Below, piece by piece: positions 17,586 to 25,650 of a stretch of DNA of 64,000 nt (position 1 is its first letter; every line of letters starts with the position of its first letter). The stretch is from an uncultured Acholeplasmatales bacterium (GTDB lineage: Bacteria > Bacillota_I > Bacilli_A > Acholeplasmatales > Anaeroplasmataceae). The stretch is taken from positions 43,456-107,455 of the forward strand of contig CALUQZ010000002.1 of the NCBI GenBank assembly GCA_944323055.1, in the 5' to 3' direction. The position numbers and the translations under genes are program-made. The notes below the pieces were generated by a model. It searched no databases. It was not told the origin of the DNA and was given only the letters and a program-made list of their open reading frames with translations.

Positions 17586-18692
17586 ATGAGCTGTCTAAAA
17601 AATATAGATAGATTACAAATAAGTAATACAACAATGATGAAATTATTAAAATTATATGAATATAAAGGGAAAGACTATTACTATGAGAATATATTAAAAG
17701 GCACTTTATCACAAATAATAAAGCAAACTATAGAACGTGATAGCTTTTATTTAGCTAAAATAATGGATCTAAATATTACCAATAATAGAATAAAATTATT
17801 AATAAAAAAGGATTCAAACCCTAAAAATAATGATGAAACTATCTTAAAAAATATTAAAAATGTCTTTAAAATAGTAGCAGAAGAGTCCGATAAATTAGAA
17901 CTAACCAATAACGAATTCTTAAGATTAGGTATAAGAATATATAGTGGGGTTGAAAATGTTAGATATGTAACAGAAAATTATACGGTAAAAGTTAATCTTT
18001 TAAATGAGAAAAAAACGGAATCTAGACGTAAAAAAATTGATGAATTATTGTTAACATACATTAAATTATTAAATAGTAATGACTATGAATTAACTAATTT
18101 AGTTACGAATTTTTATATGGATTTTATAAATATAAAACCATTTAATATCGGAAATGAAGTAGTTGGGTTAATGTTAATATACTTATTATTATTAAAAGAA
18201 CAGTTTAAAATGTTTCACTATGTTTCATTTTTTGAGTTAATTTATGAAAATTATGAGGAATTTAAATCATTAGTAAATAAAGCTAATTTTAATTATGAAG
18301 ATGGTTATTCACAAACTGCACCACTAAATAATTTTATTATAGATATTCTAATTGATGGTTATAATAAAGTAGATAAATTAGCAAGTGATACTAAATTTGA
18401 TGGAAATATAATGAAAACCTATAATATCGAAAATACGATAATGAAATTAGGTGAAGTATTTACAAAGGAAGATATCAGAGCAAAACATCCATATGTCAGT
18501 CTATCTACAATAGATAGAACATTAAAAAGAATGCGTGAAGAAAATAAGATTCGACCACTTGGGGTAGGGCGTAGTGCATCCTGGGTTCGTATTTCAAATT
18601 ACGAAAGATTTGATGCAGGAAATAGTAGACAAATGAGTTTATATGATATCATTATGAATAATCAAGAAGAAGATGAGAAAGCTGAAAAGTAA
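17586..18692 (+). CDS. Degenerate Fic-fold protein with C-terminal winged helix
   Basis: The 368-residue product has the layout of Fic/DOC proteins with a DNA-binding tail. The segment FINIKPFNIGNEVVGLMLIY aligns with the Fic active-site loop HPF(D/E)GNGRxxR, but His is K184, the acidic residue is Ile, and the second Gly and both Arg are lost. The following YVSFFELIYENYEEFKSLV matches the helix that normally follows (S-x-Y-x-E-x-N-R-x-x-Y). Residues from about 290 form a winged helix (FTKEDIRAKHPYVSLSTIDRTLKRM, then GVGRSASWVRI). Loss of the catalytic residues makes AMP transfer unlikely, so a regulatory or DNA-binding role is my inference. ATG 17586 is chosen over GTG 17577 because the AGGTG site fits it. 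Confidence 0.72.
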   Translation: MSCLKNIDRLQISNTTMMKLLKLYEYKGKDYYYENILKGTLSQIIKQTIERDSFYLAKIMDLNITNNRIKLLIKKDSNPKNNDETILKNIKNVFKIVAEESDKLELTNNEFLRLGIRIYSGVENVRYVTENYTVKVNLLNEKKTESRRKKIDELLLTYIKLLNSNDYELTNLVTNFYMDFINIKPFNIGNEVVGLMLIYLLLLKEQFKMFHYVSFFELIYENYEEFKSLVNKANFNYEDGYSQTAPLNNFIIDILIDGYNKVDKLASDTKFDGNIMKTYNIENTIMKLGEVFTKEDIRAKHPYVSLSTIDRTLKRMREENKIRPLGVGRSASWVRISNYERFDAGNSRQMSLYDIIMNNQEEDEKAEK

Positions 18693-18706
18693 CTCATCTT
18701 TTTTTT
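18670..18706 (+). terminator. Terminator of the Fic-like gene
   Basis: AAGATGAG (18670-18677) pairs with CTCATCTT (18693-18700), then eight T. The left arm lies within the last codons of the gene. Confidence 0.8.
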
Positions 18707-19005
18707 CGGAGTAAAACTAAAGACACCTCAAAGTATAAAAGAGAAGAAAAGAAGTGCGTGAATCGTAAACGAATAAAAAGTTTTATTTTTGTAGGTGAAA
18801 TCGAGCGTTTGAGCTGTACAATTGTCTTGATTTTAACTTTTCGATTCGTCATTTGAGTCAAAATCGGTAAGAAAACATACTCATTTTAAATGATATGAAT
18901 ATGTTTATGAAAGAAGTAATAGCAAAAAAAGTCAATAAATACACTCATGAATATATTAAGCCATTCTTTTCAAATCGATTTTTATCATTTTTAAATATTT
19001 AAATA

Positions 19006-19033
19006 ACTTCCTATAATATATATTATGTTAACC
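19006..19033 (+). other. dif: dif site, XerC/XerD chromosome dimer resolution
   Basis: A 28-bp site with outer half ACTTCCTATAA, central AT-rich ATATAT and outer half TATTATGTTAACC-like sequence. Against the B. subtilis dif known to me it differs at three of 28 positions (a G-to-T, an A-to-T and the last base). The TTATGTTAA part is also the conserved XerD-binding arm of the E. coli site. It lies where gene orientation and base skew switch, as expected, and a xerD gene is 3.7 kb away. Confidence 0.9.
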
Positions 19034-19070
19034 AATAAATTACTTAAGAATAATCTTATTATTTGATTTT

Positions 19071-19079
19071 TGTGGATAA
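19071..19079 (-). promoter_or_regulatory. Perfect DnaA box near dif
   Basis: TGTGGATAA on +, that is TTATCCACA on -, the consensus DnaA-binding 9-mer. A single box, with no cluster, so not an origin; it could titrate DnaA or be chance in AT-rich DNA. Confidence 0.5.
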
Positions 19080-19190
19080 GTGGAAAACTAAAATAATTTA
19101 TGAAATCGCTATTTAGGCTTACTGCTTAATTTTTTTAGATTTTAAAAATCGAGTTCATGGATTGCCAATGAATCGACGATTCGTTTTTTC

Positions 19191-19233
19191 TGTGTAAACG
19201 CCTGTTTGATTAAAATATAAATATGTTTACACA
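19191..19233. repeat. 9-bp inverted repeat in the terminus region
   Basis: TGTGTAAAC (19191-19199) and GTTTACACA (19225-19233) are exact reverse complements, 25 bp apart. No function is known to me. Confidence 0.5.
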
Positions 19234-19270
19234 AATTTTGGCAATATACATAATTATAGTAATCATTACA

Positions 19271-19288
19271 CCTAGTTTTAAAAACTAT
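19271..19288. repeat. Partial CTAGTTTTAAAAACTA palindrome
   Basis: CCTAGTTTTAAAAACTAT resembles the core of the palindromes at 15540 and 15715 but has lost one outer CTAG edge. Confidence 0.45.
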
Positions 19289-20195
19289 ATATTAAACGAA
19301 AATTTATACGTGTCACCCATTTAGGTTTTATAAAGATAATTATATATAAATACCTACACTTATTTGTTATAAATTAACTATAAATATATCATTTTTATCT
19401 ATCTATTTTTCTTATTGCCAGACTATATCGACTCTATATTTTCATGGTTTTTGAAGTTTGATTTCTTGTTTTCTACTAGTTTTTGATCTCTGTTTTTATC
19501 CTTTTTTATTCCTTAAAACACCTGGTTAAAAGATTAGTTTTGTTTATAAAAATTAATAAACGAATTTTATTTTCATCAATTTTCATACTTTTTTCATACC
19601 TTTAAAATCATCTGGTTTTTATGCCTCAATCATTTAAATATCCGTGTTTATTTCTGATTTTAGCATTCCACTACACTATCTGCCATTTTAACTCATTTTT
19701 AGTTTATTAGCACTTTTTTGCTATAATTGCCAATCCCATTTATATATCCTACAATTTACTTTCCTTATACGGCAATTATTGAGGTTTTTAAGAAGCCTAA
19801 AAAAACTATTTTAAGACTGGCTTTAAAATCATATTATTGTTTTTATTAATCGCTCTTCTTTTTATTGTTCTACTGTTTGCTAAATCGAGTTCCTTTATTT
19901 TGATTTTTTATTAACTCGATTTCTCTATTTAACTTAAATATTTAAGAATATATATTTATGCATATCCATATCTTCTCATTTAAAATTATTTTCTATATAA
20001 AAACTTTTATTATAATATTTTATACTCATATTCTTGACAAATAATTAAAATAAGGGTTTTACCATTTAAATATATTCAAATTATCGATTTGACGAAACTA
20101 TATATTTTATATTTTTTATAAATTCTTGTAAGTAAAATATTTATATAAAATATAATTATATTAAATTAAACTTTACAAAATAAATTTAGTCTTCA

Positions 20196-20260
20196 ATCTA
20201 GTTTCTTAACCTAGATTTTTTATTTTAATTCATTCTTTAATCTAGTATTAAAAACTAGAT
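20196..20260. repeat. Two adjacent CTAG hairpins
   Basis: ATCTAG-TTTCTTAAC-CTAGAT (20196-20216, followed by TTTTTTA) and ATCTAG-TATTAAAAA-CTAGAT (20240-20260). They share the ATCTAG/CTAGAT arms of the 15.5-15.7 kb palindromes, so at least four clear copies flank the terminus. The first could also act as a + strand terminator. Confidence 0.6.
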
Positions 20261-20284
20261 GGTGTTTGAAATATTTTTCTACGT

Positions 20285-20309
20285 AAAAAAACCAGCCCCT
20301 TAAGGCTGG
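20285..20309 (-). terminator. Terminator of the adh-deoB-xerD operon
   Basis: Minus strand CCAGCC, TTAAGG loop, GGCTGG, then seven T (20291-20285). It lies 26 bp after the alcohol dehydrogenase stop. Confidence 0.9.
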
Positions 20310-20335
20310 CTAAATGCTTTGTATTTTTATCTGTT

Positions 20336-21514
20336 TTATTCGTAACAATCATTTAATATTTCTAAACAACTATCATAATCTAATAAGAAAATATCATCAA
20401 TTGTACGAGTTCGATTAAATGTATAAAGATTAGCTATTTCTTCTAAACTTTCTTTGGTAACATTTACTTCTGTTAGTGTAGTTGGCATACCTATTTCTTT
20501 AAAATAGTTTTTCATCATTTGAATAGCTGTTTTACTAGCATCTTCTATACTCATATTTTTACTAATACCAAAACTATAATAACCTAATTTAGCAAATGGT
20601 AAAGGATTAATTGAGGCAGCTTTTGCAGCCCAACTAGGCCATAGAATTGCAAGGCCTGCTCCATGGCTTATTGAATCATAAATACCAGATAACGCATGTT
20701 CCATTTGATGAACAGGCATAATATAATCTCTTCCACATGCTGTTAGGCCATTATGGCTTAAACTAGAAGCCCACATTAAAGTTGCTCTTGCATCGTAATC
20801 TGTAGGATTCATATAGGCTGTTTTACCGGTTTCTAAGACAGCTTTAATTAAACCAAATGCTAAATTATCAGTTAACGGGTTATAACCGTTATCATAGCTT
20901 AAAACACGTTCTAAGGTGTGCATCATTATATCGACAATTCCACAAGCTGTTTGATATTTAGAAACGCTGTAGGTAAATTCTGGATTGCATATAGCAAATA
21001 GAGGCCTATTTAATTCAGAACTGAATCCTCTTTTGTCATTTAAATAATCATTTGTAATTACGCATGAATTACTCATTTCACTACCAGCAGCGGCTATTGT
21101 TAATATAACGCCAACTGGTAAGCTCTTCTCTGCCTTTCTTTCGCCTGTATTGAATAACCAAGGGCTTTCGTCAGTATAATATCCTTTGGCTATACTTTTA
21201 GCCGAATCTATGACACTACCACCACCAACAGCTAAAATAAAATCAATTTGTTCTTTTTTAGCTAAGGCTACACCTTGTTCAACTAAACTGAGTTTAGGAT
21301 TAGCCTCAACTCCACCTAATTCAATAAAGTCAATTTCATTATCGTTTAATTCTTTAATTACAAAATCATATAAACCAATTTTTTTAATGCTATTTTTCCC
21401 ATAATGAAATAAAACCTTTTTAAACCCATATTCTTTAATTAATTTACCTAAATTCTTTTCACTATCCTTACCAAAGTAAACTTTAGTTGGTGTATTAAAA
21501 ATAAAATTATTCAT
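20336..21514 (-). CDS. Iron-containing alcohol dehydrogenase (butanol dehydrogenase type)
   Basis: NAD(P)H-dependent type-III alcohol dehydrogenase of 392 residues that reduces aldehydes such as butanal to alcohols during fermentation. The NAD-binding motif GGGSVIDSAKSIAKG is near residue 95. The Fe2+ ligands are seen as Asp and His in GIVDIMMHTLE, His in MEHALSG and His in SHGAGLA. Overall it most resembles the BdhA/YqdH group (FNTPTKVYFGK start). Its start shares one base with the deoB stop, so it is the distal gene of a deoB-linked operon. Physiological substrate is not determinable. Confidence 0.9.
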   Translation of the reverse strand: MNNFIFNTPTKVYFGKDSEKNLGKLIKEYGFKKVLFHYGKNSIKKIGLYDFVIKELNDNEIDFIELGGVEANPKLSLVEQGVALAKKEQIDFILAVGGGSVIDSAKSIAKGYYTDESPWLFNTGERKAEKSLPVGVILTIAAAGSEMSNSCVITNDYLNDKRGFSSELNRPLFAICNPEFTYSVSKYQTACGIVDIMMHTLERVLSYDNGYNPLTDNLAFGLIKAVLETGKTAYMNPTDYDARATLMWASSLSHNGLTACGRDYIMPVHQMEHALSGIYDSISHGAGLAILWPSWAAKAASINPLPFAKLGYYSFGISKNMSIEDASKTAIQMMKNYFKEIGMPTTLTEVNVTKESLEEIANLYTFNRTRTIDDIFLLDYDSCLEILNDCYE

Positions 21515-22692
21515 TATTTAAGCTCCTTTAAGAATGATGTACCTATAACTTGTCTTTCTAAATTAAAATTTTCGTTAATTGTTTGCCCTAAATCAGCAAA
21601 ACTATTTCTCAAACCTAGACTACCGCCTTTTAAACTTTTACTGTAAGCAAATACAGGAACATATTCTCTTGTATGGTCTGTACCTGACCATGTTGGATCG
21701 TTGCCGTGGTCAGCAGCAATTAATAATAAATCATCTTCTTTTAATAATTTTAATAATTCAGATAAATCTCTATCAAACTCTTCTAAAGCGTCTTTATAAC
21801 CAACTGGATTTCTCCTATGACCATATAGCGCATCAAAATCAACTAAATTAGCATAACAAAGTCCTACAAAATCTTTTTGAGCACATTCATTCATTAATTC
21901 CATGCCATTATGATTAGAAACAGACTTATGTGCTTCAGTTATTCCACAACCATTATAAATATCATTTATTTTACCAATACTTATAACACTATAACCGCTT
22001 TCTTTTAAATAGTCTAAAGTCGTTTTATGAGCTGGAGATAAAGCATAATCGTGTCTATTAGCAGTTCTTGTAAAATTATCTTTATTAGTACCTATAAAAG
22101 GTCTAGCGATTATTCTACCAACTTTCCATTCTGGCTTCATACAAATTTCTCTTGCTATTTTACAACAACGATATAATTCATCAAGTCCAAATACTTCTTC
22201 ATGACAAGCAATTTGTAAAACACTATCAGCTGATGTATATACAATCATAGCTTTAGTCTTTAAATGTTCTTCACCTAATTCTTTAATAATCTCCGTACCA
22301 GACGCAGCTACGTTACCTATTACTTTATGACCAGTCTTTTCTTCTAGTTCTTTAATCAATTCTGGTGGGAACCCAGTATCAGTAAAAGTCTTTAAAGGTT
22401 TAGTCGTTAAAACACCCATAAATTCAAAATGCCCTGTTAAAGTATCTTTTCCAACACTTTGTTCATGCATCTTACCGTAATAAGCAATAGGATTATCATT
22501 TTTAGCTACTCCTAAAATATCGGTTAAATTTCCATAACCAAATTTTTGTAATGTCGGTAAACTAATGCCATTACAACTTTCTGCTATATGTTTAATTGTA
22601 TTAGCACCTTCATCACCATAATTTTTACTAGTTTCTTCGTACCCGCAACCAACTGAATCCATAATGATTGTAAATACTCTTTTAAATCTCAT
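21514..22692 (-). CDS. deoB: Phosphopentomutase
   Basis: Mn2+-dependent enzyme of the alkaline-phosphatase superfamily that interconverts (deoxy)ribose-1-phosphate and -5-phosphate in nucleoside salvage. It has 392 residues, full length. Metal and catalytic motifs are visible: IIMDSVGCG at the N-terminus, the phosphorylated Thr segment GKDTLTGHFEFMG, DFDALYGHRRNP and AADHGNDPT near the C-terminus. The 4-bp overlap with xerD repeats the xerD-deoB neighbourhood of B. subtilis. Confidence 0.96.
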   Translation of the reverse strand: MRFKRVFTIIMDSVGCGYEETSKNYGDEGANTIKHIAESCNGISLPTLQKFGYGNLTDILGVAKNDNPIAYYGKMHEQSVGKDTLTGHFEFMGVLTTKPLKTFTDTGFPPELIKELEEKTGHKVIGNVAASGTEIIKELGEEHLKTKAMIVYTSADSVLQIACHEEVFGLDELYRCCKIAREICMKPEWKVGRIIARPFIGTNKDNFTRTANRHDYALSPAHKTTLDYLKESGYSVISIGKINDIYNGCGITEAHKSVSNHNGMELMNECAQKDFVGLCYANLVDFDALYGHRRNPVGYKDALEEFDRDLSELLKLLKEDDLLLIAADHGNDPTWSGTDHTREYVPVFAYSKSLKGGSLGLRNSFADLGQTINENFNLERQVIGTSFLKELK

Positions 22693-23612
22693 TCTTTTTT
22701 ATCCTCCTTATCTTTTTGTAAAGGATGAGTATTTTCATACATATCCTTTAATTGTTTTTTATCTATATGTGTATAAATTTGAGTAGTTGATATATCTTCA
22801 TGACCTAATAATTCTTGCACAATTCTTAAACTAGCCCCGTTAGCTAATAAGTGTGTAGCAAAACTATGTCTAATAGTATGTGGAGAAATATTTTTTTCTA
22901 TTCCAACTTCTTTAGCCAAATTTTTAATATATTTAAAAACAGCCTGTCTAGATAACTTATCACCTTTATAATTATAAAATAACAAACTTCCAGGTTTTTT
23001 ACTTAATTTACTTCTAGCATTTTCAATATAATCTCTTAACGTAATAATAGAAATTTCACCTAAAGGAATTATTCTTTCTTTATCTCCTTTACCAATTACA
23101 CTTATATATTTTTCATTCATATGGATAGAGCCAATTTTTAAATCAAGTAATTCAGAAATTCTAAGTCCAGATCCATATAACAATTCTAACATAGCTCTAT
23201 TTCTTTTGCCAATTAAAGTGCTTGTGTCAATTGCCTCTAGCATTTTATTTATTTCATCTTCGCTCAACACAACAGGTAAATGTAGATTTTTTTTAGGCGT
23301 ATCGATATAATATGCTACATCTTCTCTTACAATTCTTTCACTAGTTAAATAGTGATGGAAACTTTTAATAGCTGTTATTTTCCTAGCTATACTAGTTTTA
23401 GCTAAATTAGCTCGTTTAAGTGATGCAATATATTTTAAAACCATATCTTTATCTACTTCTTCAACACTATTAATATGTTGATATTTAATCAAAAAATTTT
23501 GATATTCTAATAAATCTGTTTTGTAAGCTAAAACAGTATTTTTGCTTAAACGTTTTTCATCTTCTAAATAATAAATAAAATCAGTTATTTCATAAAACAC
23601 TATTTCACTCAT
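22689..23612 (-). CDS. xerD: Tyrosine recombinase XerD
   Basis: Site-specific recombinase that, with a XerC partner, resolves chromosome dimers at dif in the terminus at division. It has 307 residues with an N-terminal SAM-like core-binding domain (about 1-90) and a C-terminal catalytic domain. All six active-site residues are present: R151 (GLRISELL), K175, H245 and R248 (SPHTIRHSFATHL), H271 (LLGHEDISTTQIYTH) and nucleophile Y280. It overlaps hemW by 4 bp. Its position 3.7 kb from a good dif site supports the assignment over a phage integrase. Confidence 0.94.
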   Translation of the reverse strand: MSEIVFYEITDFIYYLEDEKRLSKNTVLAYKTDLLEYQNFLIKYQHINSVEEVDKDMVLKYIASLKRANLAKTSIARKITAIKSFHHYLTSERIVREDVAYYIDTPKKNLHLPVVLSEDEINKMLEAIDTSTLIGKRNRAMLELLYGSGLRISELLDLKIGSIHMNEKYISVIGKGDKERIIPLGEISIITLRDYIENARSKLSKKPGSLLFYNYKGDKLSRQAVFKYIKNLAKEVGIEKNISPHTIRHSFATHLLANGASLRIVQELLGHEDISTTQIYTHIDKKQLKDMYENTHPLQKDKEDKKE

Positions 23613-24694
23613 AAAAACTCCTCAAATACTATATTGCCAAGTAATAGACCTTTATCAGTAAGTTTAAGTATCTTATCATCTTCATATAATAGGTTATAAT
23701 CTATTAATTTTTGATAATTAAAATCATCACATATATTTCTATTAAATCGCTTAATATAGTCTTTTTTTAAAATCCCATCAACTTTTCTTAATCCTAATAT
23801 TATAAACTCTTTCATTTCATCTATTTGACTTAATTTTTCAATAGTCTTTTCTTCATTATTTAAATATTTATATAAATATATTGGATTAGTAATTCTCTTA
23901 TTATTTAAATAACTAGTAGCACCTTGTCCTATTCCTATATATTCTTCTTTAGACCAATATTTTAAATTATGTCTAGATTCATATCCTTCTTTAGCATAAT
24001 TAGATATTTCATAATGTTTAAACTTATTAGCCTTAAGAGTATTATTAATTAAAATATTCATATCAGCTATTAAATCTTCATCTAGTTCTGTTTCTTTATG
24101 TTTTAAATTTAATAAAGTTTTATCTTCTAATATTAAACTATAACAAGATAAATGTTTAATAGGTAGAGTTAACACGAAGTCTAAATCTAATTTTAAATCA
24201 TTAATAGTTTGATTAAAATAACCATATATTAAATCAATATTAATATTAGTAATCCCATTTTCTAATAAACTATTAATACTTCTCCTTATATCTTCTTTAG
24301 TATGATGTCTATTTAATAATTTCAGACCATCTTCATTTATTGTTTGCATACCAATACTAACACGATTAATCCCATATTTTTTAAATAAATTAGCTTGTTT
24401 TAAAGTTAAATATTCACTATTACATTCAACAGTATATTCTTTTGCAGATATATTACAATTATGTATATTTTTAAGCAAATATTCTAAATCATAATCACTT
24501 AAAAAATTAGGGGTGCCGCCACCAATATAGATAGTATCTATGTCTTTATAATAGGCACTATAACTATGTAATTCACTAATTAATTTATTTAAATATAACT
24601 TAATCTCTTTATCGCTAAAAGGAACTCTTTTAGGAAAATCACAATAAGAACAGATATGCCCACAAAAAGGTATATGTACGTAAAGACCAAACAT
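23609..24694 (-). CDS. hemW: Radical SAM protein HemW
   Basis: Relative of the oxygen-independent coproporphyrinogen oxidase, now regarded as a heme chaperone rather than a biosynthetic enzyme. The 361 residues start with the radical-SAM cluster motif C11-x3-C15-x2-C18 in IPFCGHICSYCDF. The SAM-binding GGGTPNFLSDYDLE and the HemN-like tail (GLRKVDGILKKDY) follow. The motif form without the extra HemN cysteine fits HemW. It is translationally coupled to xerD and to the upstream hydrolase. Confidence 0.88.
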   Translation of the reverse strand: MFGLYVHIPFCGHICSYCDFPKRVPFSDKEIKLYLNKLISELHSYSAYYKDIDTIYIGGGTPNFLSDYDLEYLLKNIHNCNISAKEYTVECNSEYLTLKQANLFKKYGINRVSIGMQTINEDGLKLLNRHHTKEDIRRSINSLLENGITNINIDLIYGYFNQTINDLKLDLDFVLTLPIKHLSCYSLILEDKTLLNLKHKETELDEDLIADMNILINNTLKANKFKHYEISNYAKEGYESRHNLKYWSKEEYIGIGQGATSYLNNKRITNPIYLYKYLNNEEKTIEKLSQIDEMKEFIILGLRKVDGILKKDYIKRFNRNICDDFNYQKLIDYNLLYEDDKILKLTDKGLLLGNIVFEEFL

Positions 24695-25566
24695 TAGACA
24701 CCTACAAAAAACAATTTATTATTTTCTAAATAACATTTAACTAAATCACAAGATTCCATATATGCAAGATAAGATTTAATAGTTGAACTTATAAGTAAAT
24801 ATTTATTATATGAAATATGTAAATTATAATATTCAAATATGTAAGCTATTATATTGTCATAAGTATTAGGTGTTTTTAAATAATTATGTAATACATTGAT
24901 AATTTCGTTAATTTTAGCTAAATTAATATCTACTAACTCATTAAAATCAGTACTAGGTTCTACATGACTTGGTACCATTATTTTACCTTGTAAGGATTTA
25001 ATATAATTTAAACTTTTTATATATCCAGCCACATCATATATGAGCATAATATGTTCTTTTTCAATTAATTCTTTCTTACATATACTATCAGCAATAAAAT
25101 AAACACCATCTCTAGTCTTAAATCCCCGCATATCATAATGATGACCAGGTAATTTAATACTATGTAGGCAATCTGGCAAATAGCGTAAAGATAAAATGTC
25201 ATGTTGTTCTGTCACATGCATTAAAGGTGTATCATATTCTTTTAACGGATATCCACCACTTAAAAAGCCAATATCTAATTTATCGTTACGTAAAAAAGCT
25301 CTTTCAATGCGGCTTGTTATGACATTACAATTGGTCTGTTTAATTAAATATTCATTACTCCCCGTATGATCAGCATGTGAATGTGTATTAACAATATATT
25401 TTAAATTCAAATTATATTGTCTTAATAAACTTTCAATTCTAGGACCATATCTTTTAATAGGCACATCTATTAAAATAACATCTTTATCATTTAATTTATA
25501 TAGTCCTAAATTAGTATTACCAGTAATATAGTATGTATTACCTTTTAAATGAATAATATCAAACAT
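24694..25566 (-). CDS. Metallo-beta-lactamase-fold hydrolase
   Basis: A 290-residue binuclear zinc hydrolase. The metal motif HSHADHTGS (near 81) is the family's HxHxDH signature, and a second ligand lies in KLPGHHYDMRG. FIADSIC holds the bridging Asp. The C-terminal helical extension (from about 210) may be a winged-helix lid, as in other MBL proteins of this size. The substrate is unknown; glyoxalase II-like or thiolesterase activity is possible. First gene of the hemW-xerD-deoB-adh unit, sharing one base with hemW. Confidence 0.82.
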   Translation of the reverse strand: MFDIIHLKGNTYYITGNTNLGLYKLNDKDVILIDVPIKRYGPRIESLLRQYNLNLKYIVNTHSHADHTGSNEYLIKQTNCNVITSRIERAFLRNDKLDIGFLSGGYPLKEYDTPLMHVTEQHDILSLRYLPDCLHSIKLPGHHYDMRGFKTRDGVYFIADSICKKELIEKEHIMLIYDVAGYIKSLNYIKSLQGKIMVPSHVEPSTDFNELVDINLAKINEIINVLHNYLKTPNTYDNIIAYIFEYYNLHISYNKYLLISSTIKSYLAYMESCDLVKCYLENNKLFFVGV

Positions 25567-25607
25567 TTTATCAACACCTTTAATTAATTATACCAAATTT
25601 AAGCATT

Positions 25608-25645
25608 AAAAAATAGGATTATTAAACGAAAGTTAACAATCCTAT
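25608..25645 (-). terminator. Terminator of metNIQ
   Basis: Minus strand ATAGGATT with AATCCTAT arms (25613-25620 and 25638-25645), partly extended by GTTAA pairing, followed by T residues (25613-25608). Confidence 0.8.
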
Positions 25646-25650
25646 ATATA

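Larger units (their letters stand above)
18709..20284. other. Gene-free replication terminus region
   Basis: About 1.6 kb with no convincing gene on either strand. All genes to the left point right and most to the right point left, so replication-codirectional genes converge here. On the + strand the first 250 bases are rich in A and G, while bases from about 19300 on are rich in T and C, a skew flip across the dif site. The stretch also holds a DnaA box, a 9-bp inverted repeat, the palindrome GAATCG-A-CGATTC (19170-19182) followed by T residues, and three CTAG-type hairpins. Confidence 0.75.

Noticed and set aside
18910..19002. A 31-codon frame starting MKEVIAKKVNKYTHEY just before dif
   Set aside because: No ribosome site, no promoter, no recognisable family, and it ends 3 bp before dif; likely chance.
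18709..20335. Possible replication origin because of the DnaA box and AT-rich DNA
   Set aside because: Only one perfect DnaA box, no dnaA/dnaN nearby, and gene directions converge rather than diverge; the dif site argues for terminus.
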